From NCBI GenBank assembly GCA_035636095.1, contig DASPZU010000078.1, positions 1 through 45,510 on the forward strand: 45,510 bases of DNA, written 5' to 3'. Position 1 is the stretch's first letter, and the number at the start of each line of letters is the position of its first letter. This document shows, piece after piece, positions 1-7,775 of the stretch. The notes under the pieces are model-generated. The model worked only from the letters and a program-made list of their open reading frames with translations, was not told where the DNA came from and did not search any database. The position numbers and the translations under genes are program-made. Source of the stretch: Gp7-AA10 sp035636095. GTDB taxonomy: Bacteria; Acidobacteriota; Thermoanaerobaculia; Gp7-AA8.

Positions 1-1
1 G

Positions 2-403
2 CAGCCGCCTGTGCCCCAGCCGCCGGTCCCGCAGCCGCCGGTCCCACAACCGCAGCCGCCGGTGCCGACTCCCCAGCCCGTACGCGAGTCGCCCGAGCGC
101 GAGATCAATGCATTCATGCAGCGGCTTGCGGCCGCGTACCAGTCGCGAGACGTGGAGTTTTTCCGCGAACATTCGCTGCAGTTCAACGAATCGCTGGCAA
201 ACGCAGTCCGCAGGTCACCATCGGTCCGGGTCGAGTTGCAGGTCCTGCGCGTCGATGTCCGCGATCCGGAGCACGCCAGCGTTTCAGTGAAGCGCACGGA
301 TTGGTTCTCGGATGCATCGATGGCGCCGGCGACGCAATCCCTGGTCTACCACCTCGAGCGATCGGGAGGCCGCTGGCAGATCGCGTCGATGGCGAAGCAG
401 TGA
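2..403 (+). CDS. Proline-rich protein with NTF2-like C-terminal domain (5' partial)
   Basis: The reading frame is open from the first bases of the window, so the gene begins upstream and only about 133 C-terminal residues are present. The visible part opens with a low-complexity linker built from repeated QPPVP units and then passes, around residue 30, into a compact domain of about 100 residues. That domain has an Ala/Arg/Glu-rich helix (AFMQRLAAAYQSRD) and alternating strands ending in GGRWQIASMAKQ, which looks like the SnoaL/NTF2-like fold often used as a ligand-binding or accessory domain. Proline-rich linkers of this kind usually join a membrane or kinase module to a C-terminal sensor domain, but the missing N-terminus prevents a call. 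It converges on the next gene with adjacent stop codons in the palindrome TGATCA. Fold assignment is a guess from pattern; the ORF itself is secure. Confidence 0.6.
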   Translation, partial: QPPVPQPPVPQPPVPQPQPPVPTPQPVRESPEREINAFMQRLAAAYQSRDVEFFREHSLQFNESLANAVRRSPSVRVELQVLRVDVRDPEHASVSVKRTDWFSDASMAPATQSLVYHLERSGGRWQIASMAKQ

Positions 404-1648
404 TCAGAGTGGCATCTGCAGGCCGGCCGTGATGACCGTCGTCGGGCGGATGCCGCTCTTGTTCATCGGAACGAGCAGATTGAAGAGCAGCGCGCGATCG
501 CCGGTCAATTTCCACTTCGCGCCGATGGCCCCATCGATCTCGGAGTGTCCGATGAGTTGCTGGTCGCCGAGGGCCGTACTGCGGAAGAGGGTGGAGGCGT
601 GGGGACGAAGCGCGCCAATGATATCGGTGGTGATCGTGACTTGCGGCGTGGCCGTGATCTCGGTTCCAAATCGATAGTCGAAGATGTCGAGCTTCGTTTC
701 TCCGAAGCGCACTTCGTAACCGGCGTTGAGATGCGGCGTGAACCGATGGACCGTCCTGGAAATGATGTACGTCGCTTTCACTTTTGTCGCGCCCGTGCCC
801 AGGAAATTGTTCTTGTCGCCGGTCGGAAGGGTGAGATCCGCGAGGACCGCCGACTCGAAGCTTGCTTTCGGCATCAGGCGGTACTTCGCGCGCGCAACCA
901 GGTCGCCGATTCCGACTGCCGTGCCGGTGCCGAACTGGTCCGGCGTTTCGACGTTCGGATCGAAAAAATGCGTCGTCGGGACGCTCCCCGGCGCCAGAAC
1001 GACGAAGGCGTGTGTGAAGACTTGCAGGTCGTTGCGGACGTAGGGGAGGACGACGCCGACGTCGAGTCGATTGCTCAGACCATAGACGGCCGCCAGCGCG
1101 ATCGCCTGGCTCTTCAACCGGAAGTGCACCCGGATGTTGACGGTGTCATGAAGATATGGAGAAGTCAGCGGGTTGGGGCCAACGCAGTCCGGCGTCAGGC
1201 AGTGGTGGAGAACGAGCTCGGTGACATCGCTGCCGTTGATCGTTTCGTAATTTGCAAAAGTGTAGGTCGCTGAAAAATTCAGCGTGCCTTTGCCCGATGT
1301 CGAGCCGCGCTCTGAAAGGATCGGGCCCAAGGCTCCTTCGACGCGCTCGTACGTGCCGGTCGTCTCGTTAAAGCGGTATGAGACCAGGCCCACCGACGAC
1401 GGGACCGGGATGAACGATCGGGACTGCAGGGCGGTCCGGAGAGTGTCGCTGAAATTCTGGAAGTCGCGCGTCTCTCCGAAGTGCGCCTCATGGCCCGTAC
1501 GCGCGAGATCGATCCCGTTCCCGCCATAGAGATTGTTGATGAGCTGGCTGAGCGTGCTGCCTCTGACGAAAGTCACCTGAGTGATTTGCCCGAAGGCACC
1601 TGGCGCGATCAACAACAGACCGAGGGCGAGGATTCGTAAGCGTCGCAT
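404..1648 (-). CDS. Outer-membrane beta-barrel protein (transporter-like)
   Basis: A 414-residue protein with a clear signal peptide (MRRLRILALGLLLIAPGAFG, cleavage near residue 20). The rest consists of alternating polar/hydrophobic strands with aromatic girdle residues (for example SATYTFANYETI, LSNRLDVGVVLPYVR) and short turns. The C-terminal section (LLVPMNKSGIRPTTVITAG) resembles barrel proteins annotated as MetA-pathway or generic 'transporter' outer-membrane proteins. The start was placed at the ATG before the signal peptide; the frame stays open upstream, but that part has no signal sequence. It is divergent from gamma-glutamyltransferase with only 34 bp between the starts, so the promoters must overlap. 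Substrate is unknown. Barrel nature is an inference from strand pattern and signal peptide. Confidence 0.65.
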   Translation of the reverse strand: MRRLRILALGLLLIAPGAFGQITQVTFVRGSTLSQLINNLYGGNGIDLARTGHEAHFGETRDFQNFSDTLRTALQSRSFIPVPSSVGLVSYRFNETTGTYERVEGALGPILSERGSTSGKGTLNFSATYTFANYETINGSDVTELVLHHCLTPDCVGPNPLTSPYLHDTVNIRVHFRLKSQAIALAAVYGLSNRLDVGVVLPYVRNDLQVFTHAFVVLAPGSVPTTHFFDPNVETPDQFGTGTAVGIGDLVARAKYRLMPKASFESAVLADLTLPTGDKNNFLGTGATKVKATYIISRTVHRFTPHLNAGYEVRFGETKLDIFDYRFGTEITATPQVTITTDIIGALRPHASTLFRSTALGDQQLIGHSEIDGAIGAKWKLTGDRALLFNLLVPMNKSGIRPTTVITAGLQMPL

Positions 1649-1682
1649 GCCGGTAATTTTAAATCGAATACACTGTGCGCCC

Positions 1683-3365
1683 ATGAAACGCTGCATCAGC
1701 TTCCTTTTTCTAATTGCGATTCCGCTGCAGGCGGCATCGCGTCTGCCGGTGCGCGAACCGCACGTCATGGTGGCCTCGGTCGACGCCATCGCATCACGCG
1801 TCGGTGCCGACATCATGAAACGCGGCGGCAATGCCGTCGACGCCGCGGTGGCTGTGGCGTTGACACTCGCCGTCACCTGGCCGGAAGCGGGGAACCTCGG
1901 CGGCGGCGGATTCATGCTGCTGCGCGAAGCGGATGGAACGGAAGAGGCCCTCGATTACCGCGAGCGCGCGCCGCTGGCCGCGACGCGTGACATGTACCTC
2001 GATGCCAACGGCGAGATCATCAAGGACGCCTCGCTGGTGGGATACAAGGCCATCGGCGTTCCGGGAACTGTGGCCGGCCTCGCGCTGGCGCACAAGCGCC
2101 ACGGAAAACTTCCATGGGCCGACGTTGTCGAACCGGCTCGCAAACTCGCGGCTGACGGATTCACGGTCAGCCAGTATCTCGCGCGAAGTCTGGCGATGAA
2201 GCGCATCGTCGAGCGGATGCAGAAGTTTCCGGAGAGCTGGCACATCTTTCAGCGAGACGGAAAGCCGTACCTCACCGGTGAAACATTCGTGCAACCCGAG
2301 CTGGCGGCGACGCTCGCTCGAATCCAGAAAGATCCGAGCGATTTCTATCGCGGCGAAACCGCGCGGCGCGTTGTTGCCGACATGCGTGCGAACGGCGGCA
2401 TCGTCACCGCCGACGACTTCGCGCGCTATCAGCCGACCGTGCGCAAGCCGCTGCACGGAACCTATCGCGGATACGACATCATCACCATGCCACCGCCGTC
2501 ATCCGGCGGCATCGCCTTGATCGAAATGCTGAACATGCTCGAACCGACCGATGTCAAATCGCTGGGCTGGCATTCCTCGCAGGAGGTGCACGCGGTGGTG
2601 GAGGTCATGCGCCGCGCCTATGCCGATCGCGCCAAATACCTCGGCGACGCCGATTTCGTCAGCGTCCCCGCGACCGGATTGATGTCGCGCGCCTACGCCG
2701 AACAGCGGCGCAAAGACATCGATCCGCTGCATGCGACCGAGAGCAAGGCCGTCGCGACGGGCGAGCCCGCGCGGTATGAGTCGCCGCAGACCACGCACTT
2801 CACCATCGTCGACGCCGATGGAACTGTCGTGGCCAGCACGTACACGCTGAATGAAAGCTTCGGCTCCGCGGTCACTGCGCCCGGAACCGGCTTTCTTCTC
2901 AACGACGAGATGGATGACTTCACGTCAAAACCGGGCGTTCCGAATGTTTACGGTCTGATTCAAGGCGAGGCAAATGCGATCGTGCCGCAGAAGCGTCCGC
3001 TATCCTCGATGACGCCGACGATCGTGATGAAGGACGGGAAAGTTGTCTTCGCCGTCGGCAGTCCAGGCGGCTCGACGATCATCAACACGGTGCTGCAGGT
3101 GGTCGTCAACGTCATCGATTTCGGGATGAACATTCAGGAGGCGATCGACTCGCCCCGATTTCATCACCAGTGGCTGCCGGACAAGATCGATTGGGAACCG
3201 TTCGAGTTTTCTCGCGACACGACCGACGCGCTCGCGAAGATGGGCCACGTTTTCAACGAGAAGCCGGGCCAGATCGGCGATGCGCATGCCATCGCGATCG
3301 CGGCGGACGGCGCGCGCCTCGGCGCCTCCGACCCGCGCCGCGGCGGGGTGGCGGTGGGGTGGTGA
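1683..3365 (+). CDS. ggt: Gamma-glutamyltransferase (glutathione hydrolase)
   Basis: Periplasmic N-terminal-nucleophile enzyme that cleaves or transfers the gamma-glutamyl group of glutathione and related peptides. The 560-residue product has a signal peptide (residues 1 to about 18), the large-subunit motif GNAVDAAVAVALTL, and the autoprocessing site at Thr370-Thr371 (SPQTTHFTIVD). Thr370 should become the N-terminal nucleophile of the small subunit. The small subunit follows the E. coli enzyme closely: MDDFTSKPGVPNVYGL, RPLSSMTPTIV, GSPGGSTIINTVLQ, PRFHHQWLPD and the terminal GASDPRRGG. The ATG at 1683 is chosen because it precedes the signal peptide. A short gap separates it from the downstream M20 peptidase, with which it may act in peptide salvage. 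The family call is very secure; the physiological substrate is inferred. Confidence 0.96.
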   Translation: MKRCISFLFLIAIPLQAASRLPVREPHVMVASVDAIASRVGADIMKRGGNAVDAAVAVALTLAVTWPEAGNLGGGGFMLLREADGTEEALDYRERAPLAATRDMYLDANGEIIKDASLVGYKAIGVPGTVAGLALAHKRHGKLPWADVVEPARKLAADGFTVSQYLARSLAMKRIVERMQKFPESWHIFQRDGKPYLTGETFVQPELAATLARIQKDPSDFYRGETARRVVADMRANGGIVTADDFARYQPTVRKPLHGTYRGYDIITMPPPSSGGIALIEMLNMLEPTDVKSLGWHSSQEVHAVVEVMRRAYADRAKYLGDADFVSVPATGLMSRAYAEQRRKDIDPLHATESKAVATGEPARYESPQTTHFTIVDADGTVVASTYTLNESFGSAVTAPGTGFLLNDEMDDFTSKPGVPNVYGLIQGEANAIVPQKRPLSSMTPTIVMKDGKVVFAVGSPGGSTIINTVLQVVVNVIDFGMNIQEAIDSPRFHHQWLPDKIDWEPFEFSRDTTDALAKMGHVFNEKPGQIGDAHAIAIAADGARLGASDPRRGGVAVGW

Positions 3366-3386
3366 CATCCGTACAATGCGCCGCGC

Positions 3387-4754
3387 ATGGAGCTAGATAA
3401 AAAGTCGTTGCAGTCCTTCGCCGCGCGCGAGCGCGTCACTTTCGAGCGAACTCTTCAGGAGTTCGTCGAGATTCCGACCGTCTCTTCGGATCCGTTGCGG
3501 CAGCACGATATCCGCCGCTGCGCCGAGCTCGCTGCCCAGACGATTCGCGATTTCGGCGGCGAGCCTTCGATCATCGAAACCGGGGGGAATCCCATCATCC
3601 ACGGGCGCTTCGATTCCGGCCCCGACGCACCGACGCTCACTGTTTACAACCACCTCGACGTGCAGCCGGCATCGCGTGAGACGGAGCCGTGGGACAGCGA
3701 TCCATTCACGTTCACCAAAGAGGGCGATCGGTATCTCGGCCGAGGAACGACGGATGACAAGGGCCCGGCGCTGACGGCGCTGTGGGGAATTCGCGCGGCC
3801 CGCGAAGCCGCGGTTCCGCTGAATTTGCGCGTGCTGTGGGAGCTGGAAGAGGAAATCGGATCGCCGAATTTCGAAGCCGCGATGGCGGAGCACAAGCGGC
3901 AGCTCGCTACCGATTCGGTGGTCGTCTCGGACACAATCTGGGTCGCGCGCAATCGTCCCGCATGCCCGGCAGGCCTGCGCGGGCTGGCCGGATTCGAGCT
4001 GGCTCTGAAGACGGGCGAGACCGATCAACACTCCGGCACCACCGGCGGCGCGGCTCGCAACCCGATGGGTGAGCTGATGCAGCTCGTCTCCGAGATGTAC
4101 GACGCGCGCACCGGCAAGGTGAAGATCAAGGGCTTTTATGACGATGTCGAGGCGCCATCCAAGCGCGAGCTGGATGAGTTCCGCTCATCGGGCTTTTCCG
4201 TGAAGAAATTCAAGAGCGACCACCATTTCAAATCGCTGCGCACGGAAGATCCGATGGAGGTGATGAAGCGCATCTGGGCCATGCCCACGATGGAAGTGCA
4301 CGGCCTCATCGGCGGCTACAGCGGACCGGGAATCAAGACAATCATTCCGCCGCACGCGGCCGTGAAAGTGTCGTGCCGCCTGGTTCCCAGGCAGGATCCG
4401 AAAAAAACTCTTCGCCTGATCCGCAAGTTCGTTCAAGAGCGTAATCCCGACGTCGAGTTGATCGAAGAAGCCGCCATGCAGCCATACAAAGCGCCCATCA
4501 CCGGCCCCCTGGCCGATGCCGTCAAGGGTGCCATGAAGTTCGCATTCAACCGCGAACCTGTCTTTGTGCGCGAAGGTGGGTCGATCGGCGCGGTCATCTC
4601 GATGGAGCGCTATCTCAAGTGCCCGGTCATGTTTCTGGGCCTCTCGTTGCCGGAACACGGCTATCACGCCCCCAACGAAAACTACGACTGGCAACAGGCC
4701 AGCGGCGGGATGGTGGCCTTCGCGAAGTACTTCCAGGAAGTGTCAGCGCTGTAG
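3387..4754 (+). CDS. M20-family metallopeptidase (dipeptidase-like)
   Basis: A 455-residue zinc-dependent amino/dipeptidase of the M20 family, cytoplasmic as no signal peptide is visible. Metal and catalytic residues are in place: H89 and D91 in YNHLDVQP, the bridging D124 in GRGTTDDKGP, the general-base and metal glutamates in WELEEEIGS (about 154-156), a dimerisation-domain histidine in TDQHSGTTGG, and the last ligand in LPEHGYHAPNE near the C-terminus. It lies 21 bp behind ggt on the same strand, so the pair may form a glutathione or gamma-glutamyl peptide degradation unit in which the peptidase takes Cys-Gly. That functional link is inferred from neighbourhood only. The start has no clear Shine-Dalgarno sequence. 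Its 3' end overlaps the convergent GHL10 gene by 12 bp. Confidence 0.9.
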   Translation: MELDKKSLQSFAARERVTFERTLQEFVEIPTVSSDPLRQHDIRRCAELAAQTIRDFGGEPSIIETGGNPIIHGRFDSGPDAPTLTVYNHLDVQPASRETEPWDSDPFTFTKEGDRYLGRGTTDDKGPALTALWGIRAAREAAVPLNLRVLWELEEEIGSPNFEAAMAEHKRQLATDSVVVSDTIWVARNRPACPAGLRGLAGFELALKTGETDQHSGTTGGAARNPMGELMQLVSEMYDARTGKVKIKGFYDDVEAPSKRELDEFRSSGFSVKKFKSDHHFKSLRTEDPMEVMKRIWAMPTMEVHGLIGGYSGPGIKTIIPPHAAVKVSCRLVPRQDPKKTLRLIRKFVQERNPDVELIEEAAMQPYKAPITGPLADAVKGAMKFAFNREPVFVREGGSIGAVISMERYLKCPVMFLGLSLPEHGYHAPNENYDWQQASGGMVAFAKYFQEVSAL

Positions 4755-5876
4755 CTCTCTGGCCAGCACGTCATCGAATCCGTCCGGATTCTGCATGATC
4801 GTGCGCGCGCTGAAGAGAATGAATCCGACCGACTGTCGTTCGTCGCGCACCAGGGCCAGCTGCTGCGCGATCTCGGCGCGAGTGGCGGGACGATTGATGC
4901 TGATGCCGGTCACGATGCCGCGTCCGCGAATGTCCTGACGCGACCACCAGTGCAGCAGCGCCGGAAAGCTCTGCTCGCGTTTCTCGATCGGCCAGTAAAG
5001 CTGCGGCGCGAGATAATCGACCCATCCCTCCTGCAGCCACAGTTTTGAGTCGGCGTAAATCTTCGCGTAGGCGTCGAAGCCGCGAACCTGACGCGGATGC
5101 CGCGGGCGCCAGATTCCGAATGGACTGATTCCGACTTCGACCTTCGGGCGAATTGCCTTCACTCCCGCGTACAGATCGCGCACGAACCGATTGATGTTGT
5201 CGCGCCGCCAATCGTCGCGTGCAAGCGGGCCGTGATAGTTCTGCCACGACGGCTCGTCGGGAAAATCGCCGTTGTTTTCAGGATAGGGATAGAAATAGTC
5301 GTCGAGATGCACGCCATCGACGTCGTAGCGCCGCACAACGTCGCCGATCACATCGAGCGTACGCTGCCGCACCGCCTCGTCGCCCGGATCCATCCACACG
5401 AACCGGCCGTAGTTGTACGCGCGCAGCGAGGTCGTCGGATTTCCGCGAAACGGATTGAACCACGCGTGCAGCTCCAGCCCCCGAGCGTGCGCCTCCTGAA
5501 TCGCGAACGCGAGCGGATCGTAATCGGGCGTGGCCCCCAGAAATTGCGACCACGGTTCGAGGGAAGAGGGATAGAACGCGTCGGCCATCGGGCGCACCTG
5601 CAGAAAAATCGCGTTCAGGTGCATCGCCGCAGCGCGATCCAGGATCGCGGTCAGCTCCTGCTTTTGCTGCTCTGAGGTCAGGTCGCGCCTCGACGGCCAG
5701 TCTCCGTTGTTGACCGTCGCGATCCAGAGGCCTCTCAGCTCCTGCGCCCGCTGCGGGCGCGGGTTGACCGAAATGCAACTTCCGAGAAGCACAAGGGTTA
5801 CTATTAGTGGAAATTTGTGGACATAAGTGGCGAATAGTGGTAGAAACGGACATTGAATCGGAACAATGGAACTCAA
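4743..5876 (-). CDS. GHL10-family glycoside hydrolase-like lipoprotein (DigH-like)
   Basis: The mature part is a typical glycosyl-hydrolase-like 10 (PF02638-type) TIM barrel: RGLWIATVNNGDWPSRRDL at the first strand, NAIFLQVRPMADAFYPS, LHAWFNPFRGNP, VDGVHLDDYFYPYP and VEVGISPFGIWRP. The E. coli relatives YngK and DigH belong here; DigH is a lipoprotein acting on stem-peptide-free glycan strands at the septum. A hydrophobic stretch ending in LVLLGSC looks like a lipobox, with the cysteine codon at 5775-5777. The start is a problem: no ATG or GTG lies at a sensible distance. The best candidate is TTG at 5876, giving a 33-residue leader and an 11-bp divergent overlap with mraZ. The MraZ operator would then lie inside the signal-peptide codons. 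Family call firm, start weak. Confidence 0.8.
   Translation of the reverse strand: MSSIVPIQCPFLPLFATYVHKFPLIVTLVLLGSCISVNPRPQRAQELRGLWIATVNNGDWPSRRDLTSEQQKQELTAILDRAAAMHLNAIFLQVRPMADAFYPSSLEPWSQFLGATPDYDPLAFAIQEAHARGLELHAWFNPFRGNPTTSLRAYNYGRFVWMDPGDEAVRQRTLDVIGDVVRRYDVDGVHLDDYFYPYPENNGDFPDEPSWQNYHGPLARDDWRRDNINRFVRDLYAGVKAIRPKVEVGISPFGIWRPRHPRQVRGFDAYAKIYADSKLWLQEGWVDYLAPQLYWPIEKREQSFPALLHWWSRQDIRGRGIVTGISINRPATRAEIAQQLALVRDERQSVGFILFSARTIMQNPDGFDDVLARELQR
5807..5840 (+). promoter_or_regulatory. MraZ operator (four GTGG boxes, 10-bp period)
   Basis: The tetranucleotide GTGG occurs at 5807, 5817, 5827 and 5837, exactly one helical turn apart and 26 bp before the mraZ start. MraZ from E. coli and mollicutes binds short G-rich direct repeats with 5-nt spacers (10-bp period) just upstream of its own operon, so this is the expected autoregulatory site. 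The consensus here reads (A/T)GTGG rather than TGGG. A fifth, degenerate unit (ACGGA) follows at 5846-5850. The boxes are AT-rich between the GTGG cores, unlike the surrounding DNA. Confidence 0.85.
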
Positions 5877-6318
5877 TGTCCTGATGGGGCATGCCCCCGC
5901 CCGTGTCGACGACAAAGGGCGCCTGAAGATCCCGGGGGATTTCCGGAAGCTCATTGAAGAGAAGTATGGCTCCGATTGCTTCATCACGTCGATCGATGGC
6001 GATCACGCCATGCTCTATCCGATGCACGTCTGGTACGACTTGCAGGCCCGACTCTCAAAGGTTCCATCGACTTCGATTGCGAAACAAAAAATGCTCGAGC
6101 GAGTGAACTATTACGGTCACGCAGCCACCATCGATAGTCAAGGCCGGGTGTTGGTTCCGTCGGTGCTGCGCGAAGTCGCCGGCATCGCGGACGACGTGGT
6201 TGTCCTCGGCAATACCGATCACCTGATCGTATGGAACGAGGAGCGGATTCAAAAGCGGCTTGCCATGAGCCCGTTGACGCCGGAAGACATGAAGGAGTTG
6301 GAGCTGCATGGTGTGTAG
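5866..6318 (+). CDS. mraZ: Transcriptional regulator MraZ
   Basis: DNA-binding regulator of the division/cell-wall cluster, 150 residues. It contains the two tandem MraZ/AbrB-like half-domains, each marked by the family signature: DDKGRLKIP near residue 15 and DSQGRVLVP near residue 92. It forms ring-shaped oligomers in characterised relatives and represses the operon it heads. The ATG at 5866 gives the normal short N-terminus before the first DxKGR motif. Four operator boxes precede it. It is separated from rsmH by 3 bp, so the two are co-transcribed. No unusual residues were seen apart from a slightly extended C-terminus (LTPEDMKELELHGV). Confidence 0.95.
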   Translation: MELNVLMGHAPARVDDKGRLKIPGDFRKLIEEKYGSDCFITSIDGDHAMLYPMHVWYDLQARLSKVPSTSIAKQKMLERVNYYGHAATIDSQGRVLVPSVLREVAGIADDVVVLGNTDHLIVWNEERIQKRLAMSPLTPEDMKELELHGV

Positions 6319-6321
6319 GCC

Positions 6322-7230
6322 ATGCACGAGTCTGTTCTTTTAAAAGAGATCGTCGAATTCCTCCGGCCCAACCGCGACGACGGAACTTTTGTCGACGCGA
6401 CGGTCGGACTGGGCGGACACGCGGAGGCGCTGCTGCAGCGCTATCCGGCCGCGAAGCTGATCGCGATCGATCGCGATCCGCAAGCGCTGGAGATGGCGCG
6501 CGGCCGTCTGAGGAAATTCGCAAAACGCGTGACGTTCATACAGGGACGCCACGAGAAGCTCATTGACATTCTGAAGCAGTCGAAAGTCGCCACCCTCAGC
6601 GGCGTGCTGGCCGACCTGGGAGTCTCCTCGATGCAGTTCGACGATGCCGGCCGAGGATTTTCGTTTCGGTTCGACGCGCCCCTCGATATGCGCATGGGTC
6701 CCGACAGCCGGAGCGCCGCTGATCTCGTCAACACGCTGCAGGAATCGGAGCTTCGAAAAATTCTGCAGGCGTACGGCGAAGAGCCGATGGCCAAGCGAAT
6801 CGCGCGAGCGATCGTCGAAGCGCGGCCGGTGACTACCACCGCGCAACTTGCGGGCATCGTTCGCAGCGTGAAACGCGCGAAGCCGCACGACGTCGATCCC
6901 GCGACGTTGACGTTCCAGGCGGTGCGCATCGCGGCCAACGAAGAATTGATCGGGCTCGATCAATTCGTCACCGATGCGGTCGGCGTCCTCGAGGGCGGCG
7001 CGCGGATGGCGGTGATCGCGTTTCACTCGCTCGAGGATCGCATCATCAAGCAGGCCTTCCGCCGCCTGGAAGGGGAGTGCATCTGCCCGCCCGATTTGCC
7101 GGTATGCGGATGCGGCGCGAAGGAGGTCGTCAAGATTTTGACGCGACGTCCGGTGACTGCTTCGGAAGAAGAGGTGAAGCGAAATCCGCGATCGCGCAGC
7201 GCCAAGCTGCGGGTCGCGGAAAAGCTGTGA
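6322..7230 (+). CDS. rsmH: 16S rRNA (cytosine1402-N4)-methyltransferase
   Basis: Also known as MraW. It methylates N4 of C1402 in the decoding centre of 16S rRNA using S-adenosylmethionine. The 302-residue product begins MHESVLLKEIVEFL and carries the SAM-binding glycine motif DATVGLGGHAEALL (about residues 27-40), LADLGVSSMQFDDAGRGFSF, the DPATLTFQAVRIAANEEL substrate segment and the C-terminal IAFHSLEDRIIKQAF. A four-cysteine patch (ECICPPDLPVCGCG) near residue 252 is normal for the family. Its position immediately after mraZ is the standard dcw order. Confidence 0.97.
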   Translation: MHESVLLKEIVEFLRPNRDDGTFVDATVGLGGHAEALLQRYPAAKLIAIDRDPQALEMARGRLRKFAKRVTFIQGRHEKLIDILKQSKVATLSGVLADLGVSSMQFDDAGRGFSFRFDAPLDMRMGPDSRSAADLVNTLQESELRKILQAYGEEPMAKRIARAIVEARPVTTTAQLAGIVRSVKRAKPHDVDPATLTFQAVRIAANEELIGLDQFVTDAVGVLEGGARMAVIAFHSLEDRIIKQAFRRLEGECICPPDLPVCGCGAKEVVKILTRRPVTASEEEVKRNPRSRSAKLRVAEKL

Positions 7231-7242
7231 ACTTGCTCCAGG

Positions 7243-7393
7243 GGAGCCGGTGAGCAAGGGTGAAGGTTGGGGAAGGGTTGGGCGTGGCGCGGTGATGGGG
7301 GCTCGGGAGGGGTGGTGCGTGGAGCGTGGGTGTGTGAGGAAGTGTCTCAGCGCCGAGCATGTAGGCAGATCTTCACCCTTGTTTGCCGGCTCC
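7243..7393. repeat. 151-bp foldback element between rsmH and ftsL
   Basis: Arms at 7243-7265 and 7371-7393 are inverted copies: both read GGAGCCGG, four differing bases, then CAAGGGTGAAG (19 of 23 identical on the same strand). The 105 bp between them is strongly G-biased on the + strand, with runs at 7269-7272, 7275-7277, 7280-7282 and 7296-7300 that could form a G-quadruplex in RNA or non-template DNA. The element fills almost the whole 176-bp rsmH-ftsL spacer, otherwise the longest spacer in the early part of the operon. It has no coding potential I believe in and no T-run for a classical terminator. Confidence 0.6.
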
Positions 7394-7406
7394 GATCGGT
7401 CCCGGA

Positions 7407-7775
7407 ATGTACGCACAAAAGAAGTCGATCGACAATGTCCACATCGTTCGTGAACGCGATCGCCAGCGTTTTCGCGAGCTCTTCGCCGTCCTGGCCCTCG
7501 GCATCCCGATCGGCCTCTTTCTGCTGCTGTTCACCTGGCAGAACCTCGAAGTCATTCGACTGGGACACGCCGCCTCGCGGCTGCAGAACCAGCGCAAGCA
7601 AATCGAGAATGAGAACAAGGCGCTGCAGTTTCAGCTCGATCGTCTGACCTCGCTGCAATCCGTGGAACAGAAAGCGAAGTCCCTCGGCTTCGAGCGCATC
7701 GATCCGCGCACCATCGTGATGGTCGAGAAGTCTTCTGACAACCCGACAACCCGACAACCCGACAACCCCCAATGA
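7407..7775 (+). CDS. ftsL: Cell division protein FtsL
   Basis: A 122-residue bitopic division protein that with FtsB bridges FtsQ and the FtsWI synthase. It has a basic cytoplasmic N-terminus (RERDRQRFR), one transmembrane helix (about residues 25-44, ending LFLLLFTWQ) and a periplasmic heptad coiled coil (about 52-90). The segment VEQKAKSLGFERIDPRTIVMV is typical of FtsL/FtsB-like proteins. Identification rests on topology and position between rsmH and ftsI. The ATG at 7407 follows the foldback repeat without a good Shine-Dalgarno. The last dozen residues (DNPTTRQPDNPQ) are encoded by four tandem GACAACCC octamers and look like repeat-derived sequence. The stop overlaps the ftsI start in ATGA. 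Confidence 0.85.
   Translation: MYAQKKSIDNVHIVRERDRQRFRELFAVLALGIPIGLFLLLFTWQNLEVIRLGHAASRLQNQRKQIENENKALQFQLDRLTSLQSVEQKAKSLGFERIDPRTIVMVEKSSDNPTTRQPDNPQ
7737..7768 (+). repeat. Tandem octamer array (GACAACCC) x4 in the ftsL 3' end
   Basis: Four perfect copies of GACAACCC in a row, ending 3 nt before the ftsI start codon. They are translated as the FtsL C-terminal tail. The same octamer recurs three times at the end of murF, and as a 7-mer in murG. No inverted partner array is present nearby, unlike the hairpin loci elsewhere in the window. Confidence 0.9.

Noticed and set aside
5814..5830. DnaA-box-like sequence (TTATGTCCACA on the minus strand)
   Set aside because: It has two mismatches to TTATCCACA and is fully explained by two of the GTGG operator boxes; no second box and no origin genes are nearby.
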